Origin: Selaginella moellendorffii
Taxonomy: Eukaryota; Streptophyta; Lycopodiopsida; Selaginellales; Selaginellaceae
Direction: 5' to 3'
Assembly: GCF_000143415.4 (NCBI RefSeq)
Contig: NW_003314264.1
Location: forward strand, 2,391,444-2,455,443
DNA length: 64,000 bases
Part shown: piece after piece, positions 19,620 to 30,559 of the stretch
Numbering within the stretch: position 1 is the first letter of the stretch
Layout of the letters: each line of letters starts with the position of its first letter
Notes under the pieces: model-generated
Told to the model about the DNA's origin: nothing
Database searches by the model: none
The model's input: the letters and a program-made list of their open reading frames with translations, nothing else
Program-made: the position numbers and the translations under genes

Positions 19620-21260
19620 ATGGCAAGGGCAGGGCGTAAGCGAACCCAGGTGGAGACGGTACCTCCGCCGGAGCTGGAGCCTCTGGTCGAACAAGAGGCT
19701 ATAGATGAGGAATCCTTGCATGAGGAGAACTCTAGTGAGGAAACTTCCAAACAGGAGTCCGGTGGCGAGGTTCGGTCGTCCAAGGCTCGATTGGACGTGC
19801 TAAAAGGACAGTTGGCACAGACCAATGCCCTGCTGGAAACTCTCGTACGCAAGCTAAAGCGTGACGAGAGGCGGAAGAAAAAGAAAAAGACTGCGGATGC
19901 TGGCAGCGCAGAAGGTGCGGATCTTTCGGCCGGGACTGAGGCAAAACCAGACAAGGTCGAACAGATCGAAGTAGAATCAGTCCCTCAGGCAGTTCCCAAG
20001 TACAAACCAAAGCCCCCACCGGTCTTCAAGGGAGTGAACGACTATAAAGTGGTGGAGGATTGGTTTTACGATATGGAGGACTACTTCCGAGCGTTGCGAT
20101 TACCGAGCTCGGAGAAGGTCCCATGTGCAAAACTATACTTGGCAGATAATGCCAAGTCTTGGTGGAGAACGACAGAGGCCAACGAAGGACCAGTGGCCAC
20201 TTGGGACATGATGAAGGCGAGGATCCGCGCAACATACGTTCCTCCGAATGCCACTCTACATCTGAGAGATGAGCTGAGTAGGCTGAAGCAGACTGGAACC
20301 ATCCAGGAATATGTGAATGGGTTCATGGCAAAGAGGATACTTGTCACGGACATGGGGGATATAGATGCGTTCCATGCCTTCATATCAGGTTTGCAAACCT
20401 GGGCTCGCGGTGAGATGATGCGGTGGAACCTGACCAACTACAAGGAAGCGTTGGATGCGGCCATCAAGGTGCATTTCAACGATAACCTGCGAAAGGGGAA
20501 CACAACGGGGTTGGGATCCACATTTAGCAAAGGGGCCAAACCAAGGGGAACGTATAGCAAGGGGAAATTCAAAAGGAGTTTCTTTAAGAATGAGTCCTCG
20601 GGGTTCCAGAAAGGCAAATCCGGTGGCCAGCGAGCGAGTACGTGGGGGAGTCAAGCGAAAAAAGACAAACCCACGGATAAGAAGGTCAAGTCGTATAGCA
20701 GCGTGGGAAACAACGTATGCTACAACTGCGGCGAAGCGGGACACTTCTCGAGGGAATGTCCCTACCCGAAGAAGGCCAGAGCCAATATGGCCATCAAGTC
20801 GGGTGAAGTCCAAACTGAGGTATGTGATCCAGTCCCTAACTCAAAGTTACTCATTACACGAGCAACTTTGGTAGAGAGTCGTTCGCGACATCTACTAGCC
20901 CTCCGAGGGAAGCTCGGAGGTAGCTTTGTTAAGATCCTTATTGACACGAGTGCTTCGGATAATTTTGTGGCTGCAGACATAGTCCGGCAAGCCGGACTAA
21001 CGGTGCAGCGGCTAGGCGAACCAAGGACTATAGAGTTTGTTCAGGGTAGCCAAAGCACCGATGAGGTACTTCGACAAGCGAGAGTCGAAGTGGGGACATG
21101 GAAAGTGGACATGGATTTCACCGTCTTGGACATGGCGGGATTTGACGTGATCTTCGGAATGGATTGGTTTAATCGGTTCGTGGTAGCCCTGCATGGACAA
21201 GGTAGGAACTTTGTGGTATTGGCGAATGCCCAAGGAAGAAGATCTAGGGTGGAGGCCTAG
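19620..21260 (+). CDS. gag-protease polyprotein of nested Gypsy B
   Basis: 546 codons. The N-terminus is charged and partly coiled-coil. It is followed by a retrotrans_gag domain ('VEDWFYDMEDYFRALRLPS', 'WWRTTEANEGPVATWDMMK') and a CCHC zinc knuckle at residues about 368-381 (C-x2-C-x4-H-x4-C, 'CYNCGEAGHFSREC'). An aspartic protease follows near residue 440, with active-site 'LIDTSASDNF' and the distal 'FDVIFGMDWF'. The protease motif has Ser where most families have Gly (DTS for DTG), which would probably impair it. A TAG at 21258-21260 ends the frame. The same frame then continues open through RT, so one stop codon separates the two parts of a single Gypsy polyprotein. Confidence 0.9.
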   Translation: MARAGRKRTQVETVPPPELEPLVEQEAIDEESLHEENSSEETSKQESGGEVRSSKARLDVLKGQLAQTNALLETLVRKLKRDERRKKKKKTADAGSAEGADLSAGTEAKPDKVEQIEVESVPQAVPKYKPKPPPVFKGVNDYKVVEDWFYDMEDYFRALRLPSSEKVPCAKLYLADNAKSWWRTTEANEGPVATWDMMKARIRATYVPPNATLHLRDELSRLKQTGTIQEYVNGFMAKRILVTDMGDIDAFHAFISGLQTWARGEMMRWNLTNYKEALDAAIKVHFNDNLRKGNTTGLGSTFSKGAKPRGTYSKGKFKRSFFKNESSGFQKGKSGGQRASTWGSQAKKDKPTDKKVKSYSSVGNNVCYNCGEAGHFSRECPYPKKARANMAIKSGEVQTEVCDPVPNSKLLITRATLVESRSRHLLALRGKLGGSFVKILIDTSASDNFVAADIVRQAGLTVQRLGEPRTIEFVQGSQSTDEVLRQARVEVGTWKVDMDFTVLDMAGFDVIFGMDWFNRFVVALHGQGRNFVVLANAQGRRSRVEA

Positions 21261-22322
21261 GATCTAAAGGTAGGGCAAAGCAAAGCCAAAGAGTCATGCT
21301 TAAACCTGGTGTCCACGAGAGGACAACTCACTAAAGGAACTAAAACAGCCTTTTTGTGCTTACTCTCGGTGAAGAGTGACAAAAAGACAAGAACGGAAGA
21401 AGTACCTTTAGTGATCCAGCAGGTGCTGGACCAATTCCAGGATACCATGCCAGAGGAGCTACCGGCAGGGTTGCCCCCTGCACGACCGATAGAACATAAG
21501 ATTGAGCTGGTCGAGGGTGCTGAGGCGGTGGTTCGTCCACCCTATCGATTGAACGAAAAAGAACTCAAGGAGCTCAAGAGCCAACTAGAGGAGTTGGTGG
21601 ACAAAGGGTATGTTAGGTTGAGCAAGTCGCTGTATGGGGCGCCGGTGCTATTTGTGAAAAAGAAAGATGGATCTATGCGCATGTGCATAGACTACCGGTT
21701 GCTCAACAAGTATACCAAGAAGAACAAGTACCCTTTGCCAAGGATCGAGGACCTGTTCGATAGGTTGGGAAAGGCAAAATACTTCTCGAGGATTGACCTA
21801 AGGTCAGGATACTACCATATCAGGGTAGCTGAGGAAGATGTCGAGAAGACAACCTATCGAACGAGGTATGGGAGCTTTGAGTTTCTGGTGATGCCCTTTG
21901 GGCTGTGCAATGCGCCGGCAACGTTTTCGGCGTTGATGAACCACATCTTTGTACCCTATCTGGATCACTTCGTGGTCGTCTATATCGACGATATCCTGAT
22001 CTATAGCGAGACGCTAGAGGAGTATGCCGAACACTTGGCGAAGGTGTTTGAGAAACTAAGGGAACACAAACTGTATGCTAAAGAGAGCAAATGTGACTTT
22101 GCTCAACAAGAGGTAAAGTTTCTCGGGCATGTGGTGGGCCAGGACGGGCTCAAGGTGGACCCGAAGAAGGTCCAAGCGATCCAGGAATGGGAGCGGCCTT
22201 CGAATGTACATGAGTTGAGGGCGTTCTTGGGGCTATGCAACTACTATCGAAAGTTTATCAGACACTATTCGAGAGTAGCCCTACCCTTAACGGACCAAAC
22301 AGGCGCGCCGAAAGTGAGCTAA
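21261..22322 (+). CDS. Reverse transcriptase of nested Gypsy B
   Basis: In the same frame as the upstream gag-protease after one TAG. RT motifs are in order: '[15 protein letters not shown]', '[20 protein letters not shown]', '[20 protein letters not shown]', '[15 protein letters not shown]', '[15 protein letters not shown]' and the catalytic '[11 protein letters not shown]' at about 21975-22010 (YIDD box). The thumb region '[20 protein letters not shown]' and '[20 protein letters not shown]' follow. It ends '[12 protein letters not shown]' and stops, just where RNase H should begin, so RNase H and integrase are deleted. Confidence 0.9.
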   Translation, partial: DLKVGQSKAKESCLNLVSTRGQLTKGTKTAFLCLLSVKSDKKTRTEEVPLVIQQVLDQFQDTMPEELPAGLPPARPIEHKIELVEGAEAVVRPPYRLNEKELKELKSQLEELVDKGYVRLSKSLYGAPVLFVKKKDGSMRMCIDYRLLNKYTKKNKYPLPRIEDLFDRLGKAKYFSRIDLRSGYYHIRVAEEDVEKTTYRTRYGSFEFLVMPFGLCNAPATFSALMNHIFVPYLDHFVVVYIDDILIYSETLEEYAEHLAKVFEKLREHKLYAKESKCDFAQQEVKFLGHVVGQDGLKVDPKKVQAIQEWERPSNVHELRAFLGLCNYYRKFIRHYSRVALPLTDQTGAPKVS

Positions 22323-22348
22323 TTAGCATGGGTTAGCTAGTTCGACCA

Positions 22349-22465
22349 GGCGTAGGGAGCTACGCCCGACTCCCTGCGGGGATGTCGAATCCGTAAACGT
22401 ATTCTACGGAGGTTGGGTTCGAGTCCCAACCCCTAGTAAAGCAAGGCTGGGTTCAAGTCCCGACC
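22349..22465 (+). other. Hairpin cluster with two tRNA T-arm-like stem-loops in Gypsy B
   Basis: A perfect 7-bp hairpin GGCGTAG/CTACGCC at 22349-22366. A stem TCCGTA/TACGGA follows at about 22390-22410. Two T-arm look-alikes then follow: GGTTGGG-TTCGAGT-CCCAACC (22411-22431) and GGCTGGG-TTCAAGT-CCCGACC (22445-22465). Both have a seven-base loop matching the Pol III B-box consensus. No complete tRNA cloverleaf can be drawn. They sit where RNase H and integrase were lost. Confidence 0.6.
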
Positions 22466-22655
22466 CCATACTAGGGCGTGGTGAGGGGAGGAGTATAGGG
22501 ACACCTATATTCCGTTGTCATGGGCTCTTGGCCGGGGAGGCTAACTTAGGCACACCGCTAAGTGGGGGGATGCCCCCGGAGACATGGTCAACAAGTCGTA
22601 GGATAAAACGAGGCGTTCGATGTGGGCATCGAACTTCTTCTATGGGTGGTGGAGT

Positions 22656-23806
22656 TGTAAGGAACCAACTCGCCGAGGTGTCGTAGGCTAAAGGAACCCC
22701 GAAAGAATGACCAAAATGACAAAGAGTTCATCGGATGGGACCAAGTCGAAGATCGAGTCCAAGACCGACTCTAGGACCGAGTTCGAGATAGAGTCCGGAA
22801 TCGAGTCCAAGACCGACTCGGGGACCGAGTTCGAGTCCGAGTTCGAGACCGAGTTCGAGACGGAGTCCGAGATCCGAAATCGGGTCCGAGACCGAGTCCG
22901 AGGTCGAGTCCGAGGTCGGGTCCGAGATCGGGTCCGAGATCGAGTCCGAGATCGAGTCCGAGACCGAATCCGAAGTCGGATCCGAAATCGGGTCCGAGAT
23001 CGAGCCAGAGACTAAGTCCAAATACTAATACGGGTCAAGGGGTGAAAGCCCAAAGCGTGCGTCTCCCGGGGGGGGGGGGGGGCTGCAGGGGGTTCCAAAA
23101 GTATAGTAGGGATAGTGAGGTCCAGGAACCAGTTTAGAAGGGACTCTCCAGTGGGGCTCCCAAACTGACTTGAGGTTGGGACTGGGACCGAGGGGCCTTG
23201 GGTGGGAGTGAGCATGGACTTGGTTGGTGCCGGAGGGGCCATCCAAGGAAGTGCTCAAGAGCAGCTCCCACTCCCGAAAGGGAAACCGATTGCCGTGCTC
23301 CCGGCTCATGTGGAGTGGTGCCCCACTTGAGTACCATGCGGCTCATTGGTCCTCGCCCTTCTTAGGGGCTTGGGCCTTCCTTCGGGATGGAAGTGGGGGG
23401 CGAGAGGTACCCATGCCGGGCTGCTAGGCCACGGTGTTTCGCCCCGGCATCCCGAAGCAAGTGTTGCACTCAAGACTTGGGATTTAGAGGGTCCTATGAT
23501 CAAGTCTTGTGGTACCAAAGGATGTTAGGAACCTGGAAGCTTGGTGTGCTTGGCTGCTTGTGCTTGCGGGGAGTGTAGCCGAACCTTAAGTCCAGTCTAA
23601 CCCGGGGAGGGGGATTGGGAGTGATTTGGGAATCCGTGGATGGATGGCTAACACTCCGTTGCTCGTGCAATGAGTAGCTGAGACCAAGTAGGAGCTGGTA
23701 CCATAGGCGAGAACCTTGGCAAGGGAACTTAGCAAAAGCCAAGGCGGTGTTGGACGGATAGACGAGATAAGCTGGCAAATTGGAAAGGAAAAATTTGTGG
23801 CTTACA
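22656..23806 (+). repeat. 3' LTR of nested Gypsy B
   Basis: 1151 bp, same length as the 5' LTR, with the minisatellite repeated at about 22731-23018 and a longer G-run near 23068-23082. It is preceded by a purine-rich 'gggtggtggag' that can serve as polypurine tract. Confidence 0.95.
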
Positions 23807-23811
23807 CTCGA

Positions 23812-25655
23812 GTCTAAGGACGAGCGCGAGGACGTGGTCGTGGCCGTGATGTTTGCTGTTGGGCGTGTGATGAAGTTGGTCATACTTATCGGCGTTGCCG
23901 TCGTTTTCCGGATTAGCGACCTCCATTTCCTGGGTGGAGACCTTGGCGTCAGGAACATCCCCTGGGTGCTGCTGCAGTGGAAGGTCTAGACACCGAGATG
24001 CATCTGGGAAACGAGGAGTCGCGCGAGTAACGAAGGGACCTTGCACGAATAAATTAGTGACCCCTCCATCTTTCTTTCGAGAGTATCATCAAGGGGTTCA
24101 CTCGGCACCAGTTCATCCAGTGTTTACTTTCCAAGCTCGTTTTTATAACAAGAGGTCTTCTATTATTCTCTCCATGTTGGTTGATATAGGTTCGAATTTA
24201 TCTTCTATTGCTCGACCTGTTGCCACACGTTGTCATCTACAGTTGCGTCGTGTGGTGGAACCAGTTTTCATTCTTTATGGCAACGGCCATACACATGCAT
24301 GTGCACGGGATGAGGTGGACCTGGTTGTGCGTGTGGGCGATCTCGAGCTTGAGTTGCAGTCGTTGCGGGTGGTGCCAAGTCAAGCTTTTGACCTCATTCT
24401 TGGTATGGATTGGTTGCAGCGCAATCATGCCAAGTGTGACTTTGAGGCTTCTCCCCCTTGTCTCATACTTCCTTATGTTTCATCCATTCCTCTCACTTCC
24501 ATACCTCTTCGTCCCTCTACTTTTACCTCTGCTTCCATTACTTTTGTTCCCCCACTCTTTCCTTCTGTGTTTCCATCTTTTTCTGCTTTTCCCTTTTCCG
24601 ATCCCTCCGACGATCTTTGTGTTGCAGTAGTTGACCGGCTCATGAAGGAGTATTCTGATCTCTTTGAATTTGACCTATCGTCTGGGGCCAAGATTGCCAC
24701 ATGTCATCCGATTCCAACCGGGGATGCTCGTCCAATCAAGGTTCCTGTTCGTCATCGGTCATCTAAGGAGATCAAGATTTTACGAGCAAACGTCAAGGAA
24801 ATGCTGGAGAAGGGTGTTATTCGGAAGTCGCGGAGTCCTTGGGCATATGAACCTCATCTTGTGACGAAGCTTGATGGGAGTATTTGTTTCTGCATCGACT
24901 ATCGTCTGTTAAACGAAGTGACGATCCCAGATGTGTATCCTCTTCCTCACACTGCTGATCTCTTGGATCGTCTGGGGCGAAGTCGTTGGTTCACCAAGCT
25001 AGATCTTGCTTCTGGGTATTGGCAAGTACTGATGGCCAAAGAAGATATTCCTAAGACTACTTTTCATACACCATTTGGTTTGTACGAGTTTTTGGTGATG
25101 CCGTTTGGTTTGAACAATGCTCCAGCAACTTTCCAACGGATGATGGATGAGGTTCTTTGCGATATGCCGGAGCTGACTGCTGACTTCATTGATGATGTCT
25201 TGATCCACTCGGAGGGGACGTGGGAGGAGCACGTTCGTGATGTTTGTAAAGTGTTGGATCGGCTACGCGACGTTGGTTTAAAGCTGAAGCGGTCAAAATG
25301 CATGTTTGGGTCCAAGGACACAACTTATCTTGGGTACCGTATTTCTTGTGAGGGTTTGCAAGTTGATTCTAACAAACTTGTGGCTGTTCTAAAGTTCCCT
25401 CCTCCGAAGTGTGTGAATGATGTGCAGCGCTTTTTGGGTAAGGTGCAGTATCTCAGTCGTTTTGTGGATCATCTTTCCGATGGCACTACACCATTGCGAG
25501 CGTTGCTAAAGTCATCCATGTCATCTTTCATCTGGTCTCCAGATTGTGAGCGGGCGTTCGTGGATCTCAAAGAGCTATATCCTGACTACATTCGACCTTT
25601 TAATTTGCGCGTGGATGCTTTTGACATTGGTCTTGGAGGTGTGTTGATGCAATAG
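23812..25655 (+). pseudogene. Gypsy A copy 1: gag zinc knuckle, protease, RT and RNase H start
   Basis: Resumes the outer element after the nested insertion. A TAA at 23815-23817 (probably from CAA) breaks the gag. The knuckle is at 23857-23898. The protease site reads 'MLVDIGSNLSSIARP' (DIG for DTG) with 'LILGMDWLQRN'. RT is complete: 'WAYEPHLVTKLDGSICFCID', 'FTKLDLASGYWQVLM', '[17 protein letters not shown]' and catalytic 'ADFIDDVLIHSEG' (FIDD, 25185-25196). RNase H begins with 'LRVDAFDIGLGGVLMQ' and is cut by TAG 25653-25655. From 23895 to 25652 the frame is otherwise open. Confidence 0.88.
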
Positions 25656-27470
25656 AGCTCGAGTGTGCCTGGTCAGCGCCATCCCATTGCACACATAAGC
25701 CGTACATTACAACCAGCGGAGATGAACTACTCCACGACGGAGAAGGAGTGTTTAGCAGCAGTCTGGGGTTTCGAGAAACTTCATGCATATCTACATGGTT
25801 CTCAGACGTTACTTGAAGGTGACCATGCTGCTGTTACTTCATTATTGAAGCGGAAGAACCTGGTTGGTCGTACGGCTCGATGGGCTTTGAAGCTTCAGAT
25901 ATATGATTTCAATGTTGTTCATCGCCCAGGGAGTTCTATGGCTAATGCTGATGCCCTTTCTCGAGCTCCTGTTCCTTCTCCACTCACTTCTCATGTTTCT
26001 GACGAACCTGTTGTTCCAGCATCTGTGGATTTTCTATACGAGGATTCTGTGCCGGCGGCGGTTGCTATCCTTGACGTTCAGTGTCCACAGGGCGTAGAGC
26101 AAGATCTACCTTCTCCTGATGAGGTTCGCGAGGCTCAAAAGATTGAGCCGTGGATTCGAAGGCTTCGAGATGGGTTTGAGAATCCTGCATCACTTGCTGA
26201 TGACTTGCCTTTCCGGCATTTACATTCTCAATATCACCTTCAAGATGGCCTTCTTTATTTTGTGGGGACGGATCCTGATGATCATTTACAGCTGGTGGTG
26301 CCTTCGGTGTTTATTCCACGGTTTCTCCATGCCTACCATGATTCTCCTGTTCTAGGTGGGCATATGGGACACCGTCGTGTCACCGAGAAGCTGCACAGGT
26401 CTTTCTATTGGCCGGAGATGCGACGTGATATTATCCGGTATGTGCGTAGCTGCGTTTGGTGCCAAGCTCATAATACTCCCCCTTGTGCTGCGGAAGGATG
26501 GTTGGAGTCAATTGCAGTTTCCCGTCCGTTTGAGTTGGTGGCGTTTGATCTTATGGGACCTTTTCCACGATCAACTGCTGGCAATGAGTATGTTATTATT
26601 GCTTCTGACTACTTGACTCGTTGGGTGGAAGTTGGTGCTCTTGCTAGCGCCTCTGCAACTGCTGTTGGATACTTCCTCCTCAATTGAGTGGTGTTCCAGC
26701 ATTCTTGTCCAGAGCGGATTCTTTCGGATAATGGTCCTGCATTTATGGCTGAGGTATTTCATGTTTTGACATCTCGGTTGGGGATACGCCACACTTTTAC
26801 GAGTGCTTATCATCCACAATCAGACGGTCTAGTGGAACGGCTCGTTCGGACATTCAAAGGGATGATTGCAAAGTATGTGAACTTTCAGCATTCGGATTGG
26901 GATGGTTATTTGCCATCTCTTCGGTATATCTATGTCACAGGGGTGCAGAGTTTTGTTGGTGCTTCACCATATAAACTTCTATATGGTCATGATCTAATAT
27001 TACCAACAGAGCTGGGTTTACCTTCGCGATTGCCACGAGCTCTTGATGCTAGGTTATGGGATCAATATTTAACAAGCATTCTTCCACTTGTCCGAGCAGA
27101 GTCTACCGAACACTTAGGCCATGTACAAGTGGGACAACAACGGCACTACAACTCCCATCATTGTCCACCTGCAGAGTACAAAGTGGATGATTTGGTGTTA
27201 GTCCATTTTCCTCATCTTACGGTACGTGGTTTATCTAAGGGGCTCCTTGCGCAGTGGAAAGGACCGTATTGGGTGTTGCGGCAAGTTGGACCGCAAGTTT
27301 ATGAGGTTTGGCATGACGTTCAGCAGGTCGATCCTCCAGAGATTGTGCATGTGCAGCGGTTAAAACGCTTCATACAACGGGATCAGGAGCAGTTAATACC
27401 ATCTACAGATCCGCCGATGCCTCCTCCTGACGTTCCTCCAGATCCCGGCCCATCTACAAGAGAACCCTGA
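25656..27470 (+). pseudogene. Gypsy A copy 1: RNase H remainder and integrase
   Basis: RNase H continues in frame past the TAG ('MNYSTTEKECLAAVWGFEKL'). The integrase zinc site follows (H...H...C-x2-C in 'GGHMGHRRVTEKLHRSF' and 'SCVWCQAHN'). The catalytic triad is Asp in 'ELVAFDLMGPF', Asp in 'LSDNGPAF' and Glu in 'SDGLVERLVRTF'. A TGA at 26685-26687 splits integrase where copy 2 reads CGA. The C-terminal part ('YKVDDLVLVHFPHLTVRGL', 'LAQWKGPYWVLRQVGPQVYE') is the usual Gypsy integrase C-terminal SH3-like fold. No chromodomain is recognised. The frame ends at 27470. Confidence 0.88.
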
Positions 27471-27502
27471 CAGCCTTCCATTATTCCGAGAGGACGGGAT
27501 GA

Positions 27503-27677
27503 TGTGAGGGCCAAGTGTATGGTTACAATACCGTATACTAATATTAGCATAGTGGGATTTTTGTAGCCGTTGGATTGGTTTCAATCTGGACCACTCGTTC
27601 CTGTATATAAGCTAGGGTTTTTGGGCTAATTAATATGCACATTTCTGTATTCCCTTTCCATATTCCATGCACTCACA
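27503..27677 (+). repeat. 3' LTR of Gypsy A copy 1
   Basis: 175 bp, preceded by a purine-rich tract 'gagaggacgggatga' and followed by the CCTA target duplication. Confidence 0.95.
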
Positions 27678-27681
27678 CCTA

Positions 27682-28937
27682 TAAATTATTTTTAATTGTG
27701 TTATAAGTTTGTATACTTCACATTATAGAACTAAACTTCACTACTCAAATACGTATTCTAAAATTATATCAAGGATTAAAATATTAGTGATTTTTAATAA
27801 TAAAAAAGAAAAAAAATATTTTATTTTTTATAAATAAATTAAGAAATATTTCACACTTTTTCTACACACTCTTGTAATAGCAAATATTTCACACTTTTAT
27901 CTTTTGTATTTTAGCTAATTGAATAAGTCATTGACATCACACAACCAAATTTAAAAAATTGAGAAAGTGTAATAATTAATATGATTTTATTTTAGGTTAT
28001 GAGAGTAACTTTAAAAGTTTTAAATACTATTTTTATAAGGATTTTTTACACACTCTTGACGAAAGTTTCTACACTTAAGAAAATGGGATAAAAGAAACAA
28101 TGTTACTAGAAAAAATACAATCTTTCAAAATTCCAAGTAGATTACAGTAATGTACTTTTTATCTTTAAACTTTATAGTTTTAATAAGTTTAAACATCCTT
28201 AATTTATATTTAGTGCATGGTAATATTACTCAAAAGTATTAAAAAAATTCAGATGTAATATATCTTCTTTATAATCTCAAAGAGTTAATACAGAATACGT
28301 TTTAATTTTATTCTTCAACATTACATTCCATCTAGCTAAATTATCTTTAATATCCTAAAAAAGAAAAGGTTTTGATGATCTAATACCCCTTTTGCTAAAG
28401 GCTTTTCTTTATTTGGATGCCTTTTGTGCTAAATACAACTGCTGAAAATTTTGATTTTGTGATAATACATCAACAAATGAAACAATTGCATAATGCTGCA
28501 AGGAATTTGCTCAAGCTTTAGCATACTATCCTCAAGATTTTGAAGACTGAAGACTAGAGGGACCAAGAGTGACAAGCAAATCAACTTGTATCACTTACAT
28601 TGTGGTTTAATGCCTCCAAGTTGCCAAATGACCTTGAAAGCATGTAATAATTGAAGATTAATTCAAGAATCTACAAGATTGGTTACAAGAGTGAAAGGAA
28701 TCAAAACCAATGGTCATATTATCCCCAAGATCTCAGAAGACCATCACAAAGATGTTGAAGATTGCTGAAGTACATCTGGTTGGCTACTTGCACTTAATAT
28801 ATAGAGATCCACTTGCATGGGATCTGGCATTGGTTGATCCTTAGGACACTGCATCGTGAAAGCGTAAAAAGCAAAAGAGGAAATGCAAAACGAATAATAT
28901 ATTATCGAAGTGACAATCATAACTGGGAATCTAAAAC
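27682..28937. other. AT-rich spacer of unit 1
   Basis: Very AT-rich non-coding sequence continuous with the spacer left of the Gypsy insertion (17118-17287), followed by the 3' UTR of the reductase. The equivalent spacers in units 2 and 3 align with it but carry different small indels. No gene is seen. Confidence 0.7.
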
Positions 28938-30382
28938 TCATGTGTTAAACTTGTGGCGGTCGTGTGGAGTGGAGTAGTCGATGACGCTTCCAACAGGGAT
29001 GACGCCATACGGATTGATGGAGGGATGACTTCCATAGTAGTGCTTTTTGATGTGGTCCATGCGGACGGTGTCCGAGATCCCATCCATCTGGTACACGTCC
29101 TTGACGAAGTTGAAGAGGTTTGGGTACTCACGGATCAGCTTCTTGTTGCACTTGAAATGAACAACATAAACCTGGCATAGGTAATGAATTTGAATAAAAC
29201 TTCGAGAGAAAGCAAGAAAAAAAAACACCCCAGAGCTTACTTCGTCGAATCTTATGAGCGTCTTGAAGAGCCGGAGATCTGCCTCGGTGAAAACGTTTCC
29301 GCACAGATACCTCTGCTTTGAGAGGATATCCTCGCAGCGATCCAGCGCATTGAACAGAGCCTCAAACGCCTGCGACAAGTAAAAGAACTTGGATTCATGG
29401 CTTCCGAACGAAGAAAAACTAAAGAAGAAAAGTTCTGAAGAGTTACCTCCTCATAAGGCTTCTGCTTGGTTGCAAAGCCACAGCGATAAACTCCGTTGTT
29501 GATGGAGTCATACACCCAAGCGTTCACTTCATCAATCTTGGCCTGGAGATCTCTCGGGTAAAGGTCGAAGTCGGGACGCTTTGCAAGATGGTTGAACTTG
29601 CTGTTGAGCATGCGAATGATATCAGAGCTCTCATTGTTCACGATAGTTTTCTTTGCTTTGTCCCAAAGAACCTGTTTACATCAGGCAATCAAGCTCTGAA
29701 AACCTTGAAAGGAAAGAAAGAAACGAAGAAAGAAAGGTAGCGAGTACTCACGGGAACAGTGTACTTTCCAGTGTAGTTTGGATTGGCGATGTCGTAGAGC
29801 TCACGGACAGTCTTGGCATTGTTTATGGGGTCAGGCTGAGCACCAGGTTCTTCGTTGTCCGAGGAAGGAAACGTCCATCCAAAGTGACTCTCGCCTTCTT
29901 TGGTTCTCTCCCACTTTGGTTTCGTGGACTACACGTTACGAGAGAAAGGTGTGAAGATCATCCTCAAGAAAACAAAAGAAGAAGCTTCTAGCACTTAGAA
30001 TTGTCCAAAGCAACAAGAATACACACCAACCATATGAAGCACAAGAATCGAAGAAACCAACACTCTGATGTCACAAACAAACACAGGAAATCGAAGAAAA
30101 CGCTAGCTTCATGCAAGCGCGAGAAAGCTTCTAACTTCCAAAAGAAAGATGGAAATTTCTTGGACATACCGTGACGCCAATAGCATGGTCTAAGCCCTTG
30201 AGCTTGAGCGTAGCGAAGCACCGGGAAGCCCAGGGACACGCATACGAGATGTAGAGATGGTACCTATCGGCCACGGCCGGAATATCACACCCTTCTTTGC
30301 TAGAAATCCAGCTGCGAAACGATGACTCGGTGCGCTTGAATTCCCCATCTGTCGATGTCTCATCGATCGCCGTCTTTCCCAT
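28938..30382 (-). CDS. Glutathionyl-hydroquinone reductase (Xi-class GST), unit 1
   Basis: Five exons or so on the minus strand, from ATG 30382 ('[15 protein letters not shown]') to stop at 28938. The signature '[14 protein letters not shown]' holds the catalytic Cys (residue about 49, CPW) typical of the ECM4/YqjG group. Later exons read '[11 protein letters not shown]', '[18 protein letters not shown]' and 'IIRMLNSKFNHLA', then the all-alpha C-terminal domain ('[20 protein letters not shown]', '[13 protein letters not shown]'), ending '[14 protein letters not shown]'. These enzymes use glutathione to reduce glutathionyl-hydroquinones to hydroquinones, in cytosol or plastid. The frame upstream of the chosen ATG stays open for about 40 residues, so an N-terminal targeting extension from a non-ATG start cannot be excluded. 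The gene is intact. Confidence 0.9.
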
Positions 30383-30559
30383 CGCTCGTCCAGCTCCAAA
30401 TCGCCTCTTCTGGATCCGAGCGGCAAATCGCAGTGATCCTCTGGCGATCCCGACGGAGAGAGCCGCCAGATTGACTTCCTGTTGCCCGCCAGATTGACTT
30501 CGATTTGGATTACTTTGGGCTCTGTTTTTCAGGGTTATGATGCTGGGAGCTGCCCGGCG
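30383..30559. promoter_or_regulatory. Divergent promoter of reductase and RF1, unit 1
   Basis: 177 bp between opposite start codons. It contains a short direct repeat (gccgccagattgacttc / gcccgccagattgacttcg, about 30462-30500) that is not duplicated in unit 2, where 'aacgtggcaagc' replaces it. Unit 3 has lost the whole interval. Confidence 0.7.

Larger units (their letters stand above)
18410..23806 (+). mobile_element. Nested Ty3/Gypsy retrotransposon (family B), 5397 bp, lacks RNase H and integrase
   Basis: LTRs of exactly 1151 bp at both ends, TGTAAGG...GGCTTACA. A perfect 5-bp target duplication CTCGA lies at 18405-18409 and 23807-23811. The primer-binding site TGGTATCGGAGC (19564-19575) complements the initiator tRNA-Met 3' end with one mismatch. 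Internal coding is gag, CCHC, protease and RT only; the frame ends at 22322 just after the RT thumb region, and about 330 bp of non-coding, hairpin-rich sequence precede the 3' LTR. Without RNase H and integrase it would depend on another element's proteins. Confidence 0.95.
17288..27677 (+). mobile_element. Ty3/Gypsy LTR retrotransposon (family A), carries a nested element
   Basis: Flanked by 175-bp LTRs that begin TGTGAGGG and end CACTCACA. A 4-bp target duplication CCTA lies at 17284-17287 and 27678-27681. The uninterrupted target (AAAATACCTATAAATT) is present in unit 3 near 51145. Coding order is gag, zinc knuckle, protease, RT, RNase H, integrase, which is the Gypsy order. The element is inactive: stops at 17733, 23815, 25653 and 26685, and a frameshift near 18103. 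A second Gypsy is inserted at 18410-23806. A polypurine tract precedes the 3' LTR (about 27488-27502). Without the nested element it is about 5.0 kb. Confidence 0.95.

Noticed and set aside
22380-22470. Complete tRNA gene in Gypsy B
   Set aside because: T-arm-like hairpins are present but no acceptor stem or full cloverleaf can be built.
27682-28937. Possible gene, CRISPR-like or satellite array in the AT-rich spacer
   Set aside because: No regular repeat period, no long ORF and no RNA gene signature; homologous spacers drift freely between units.
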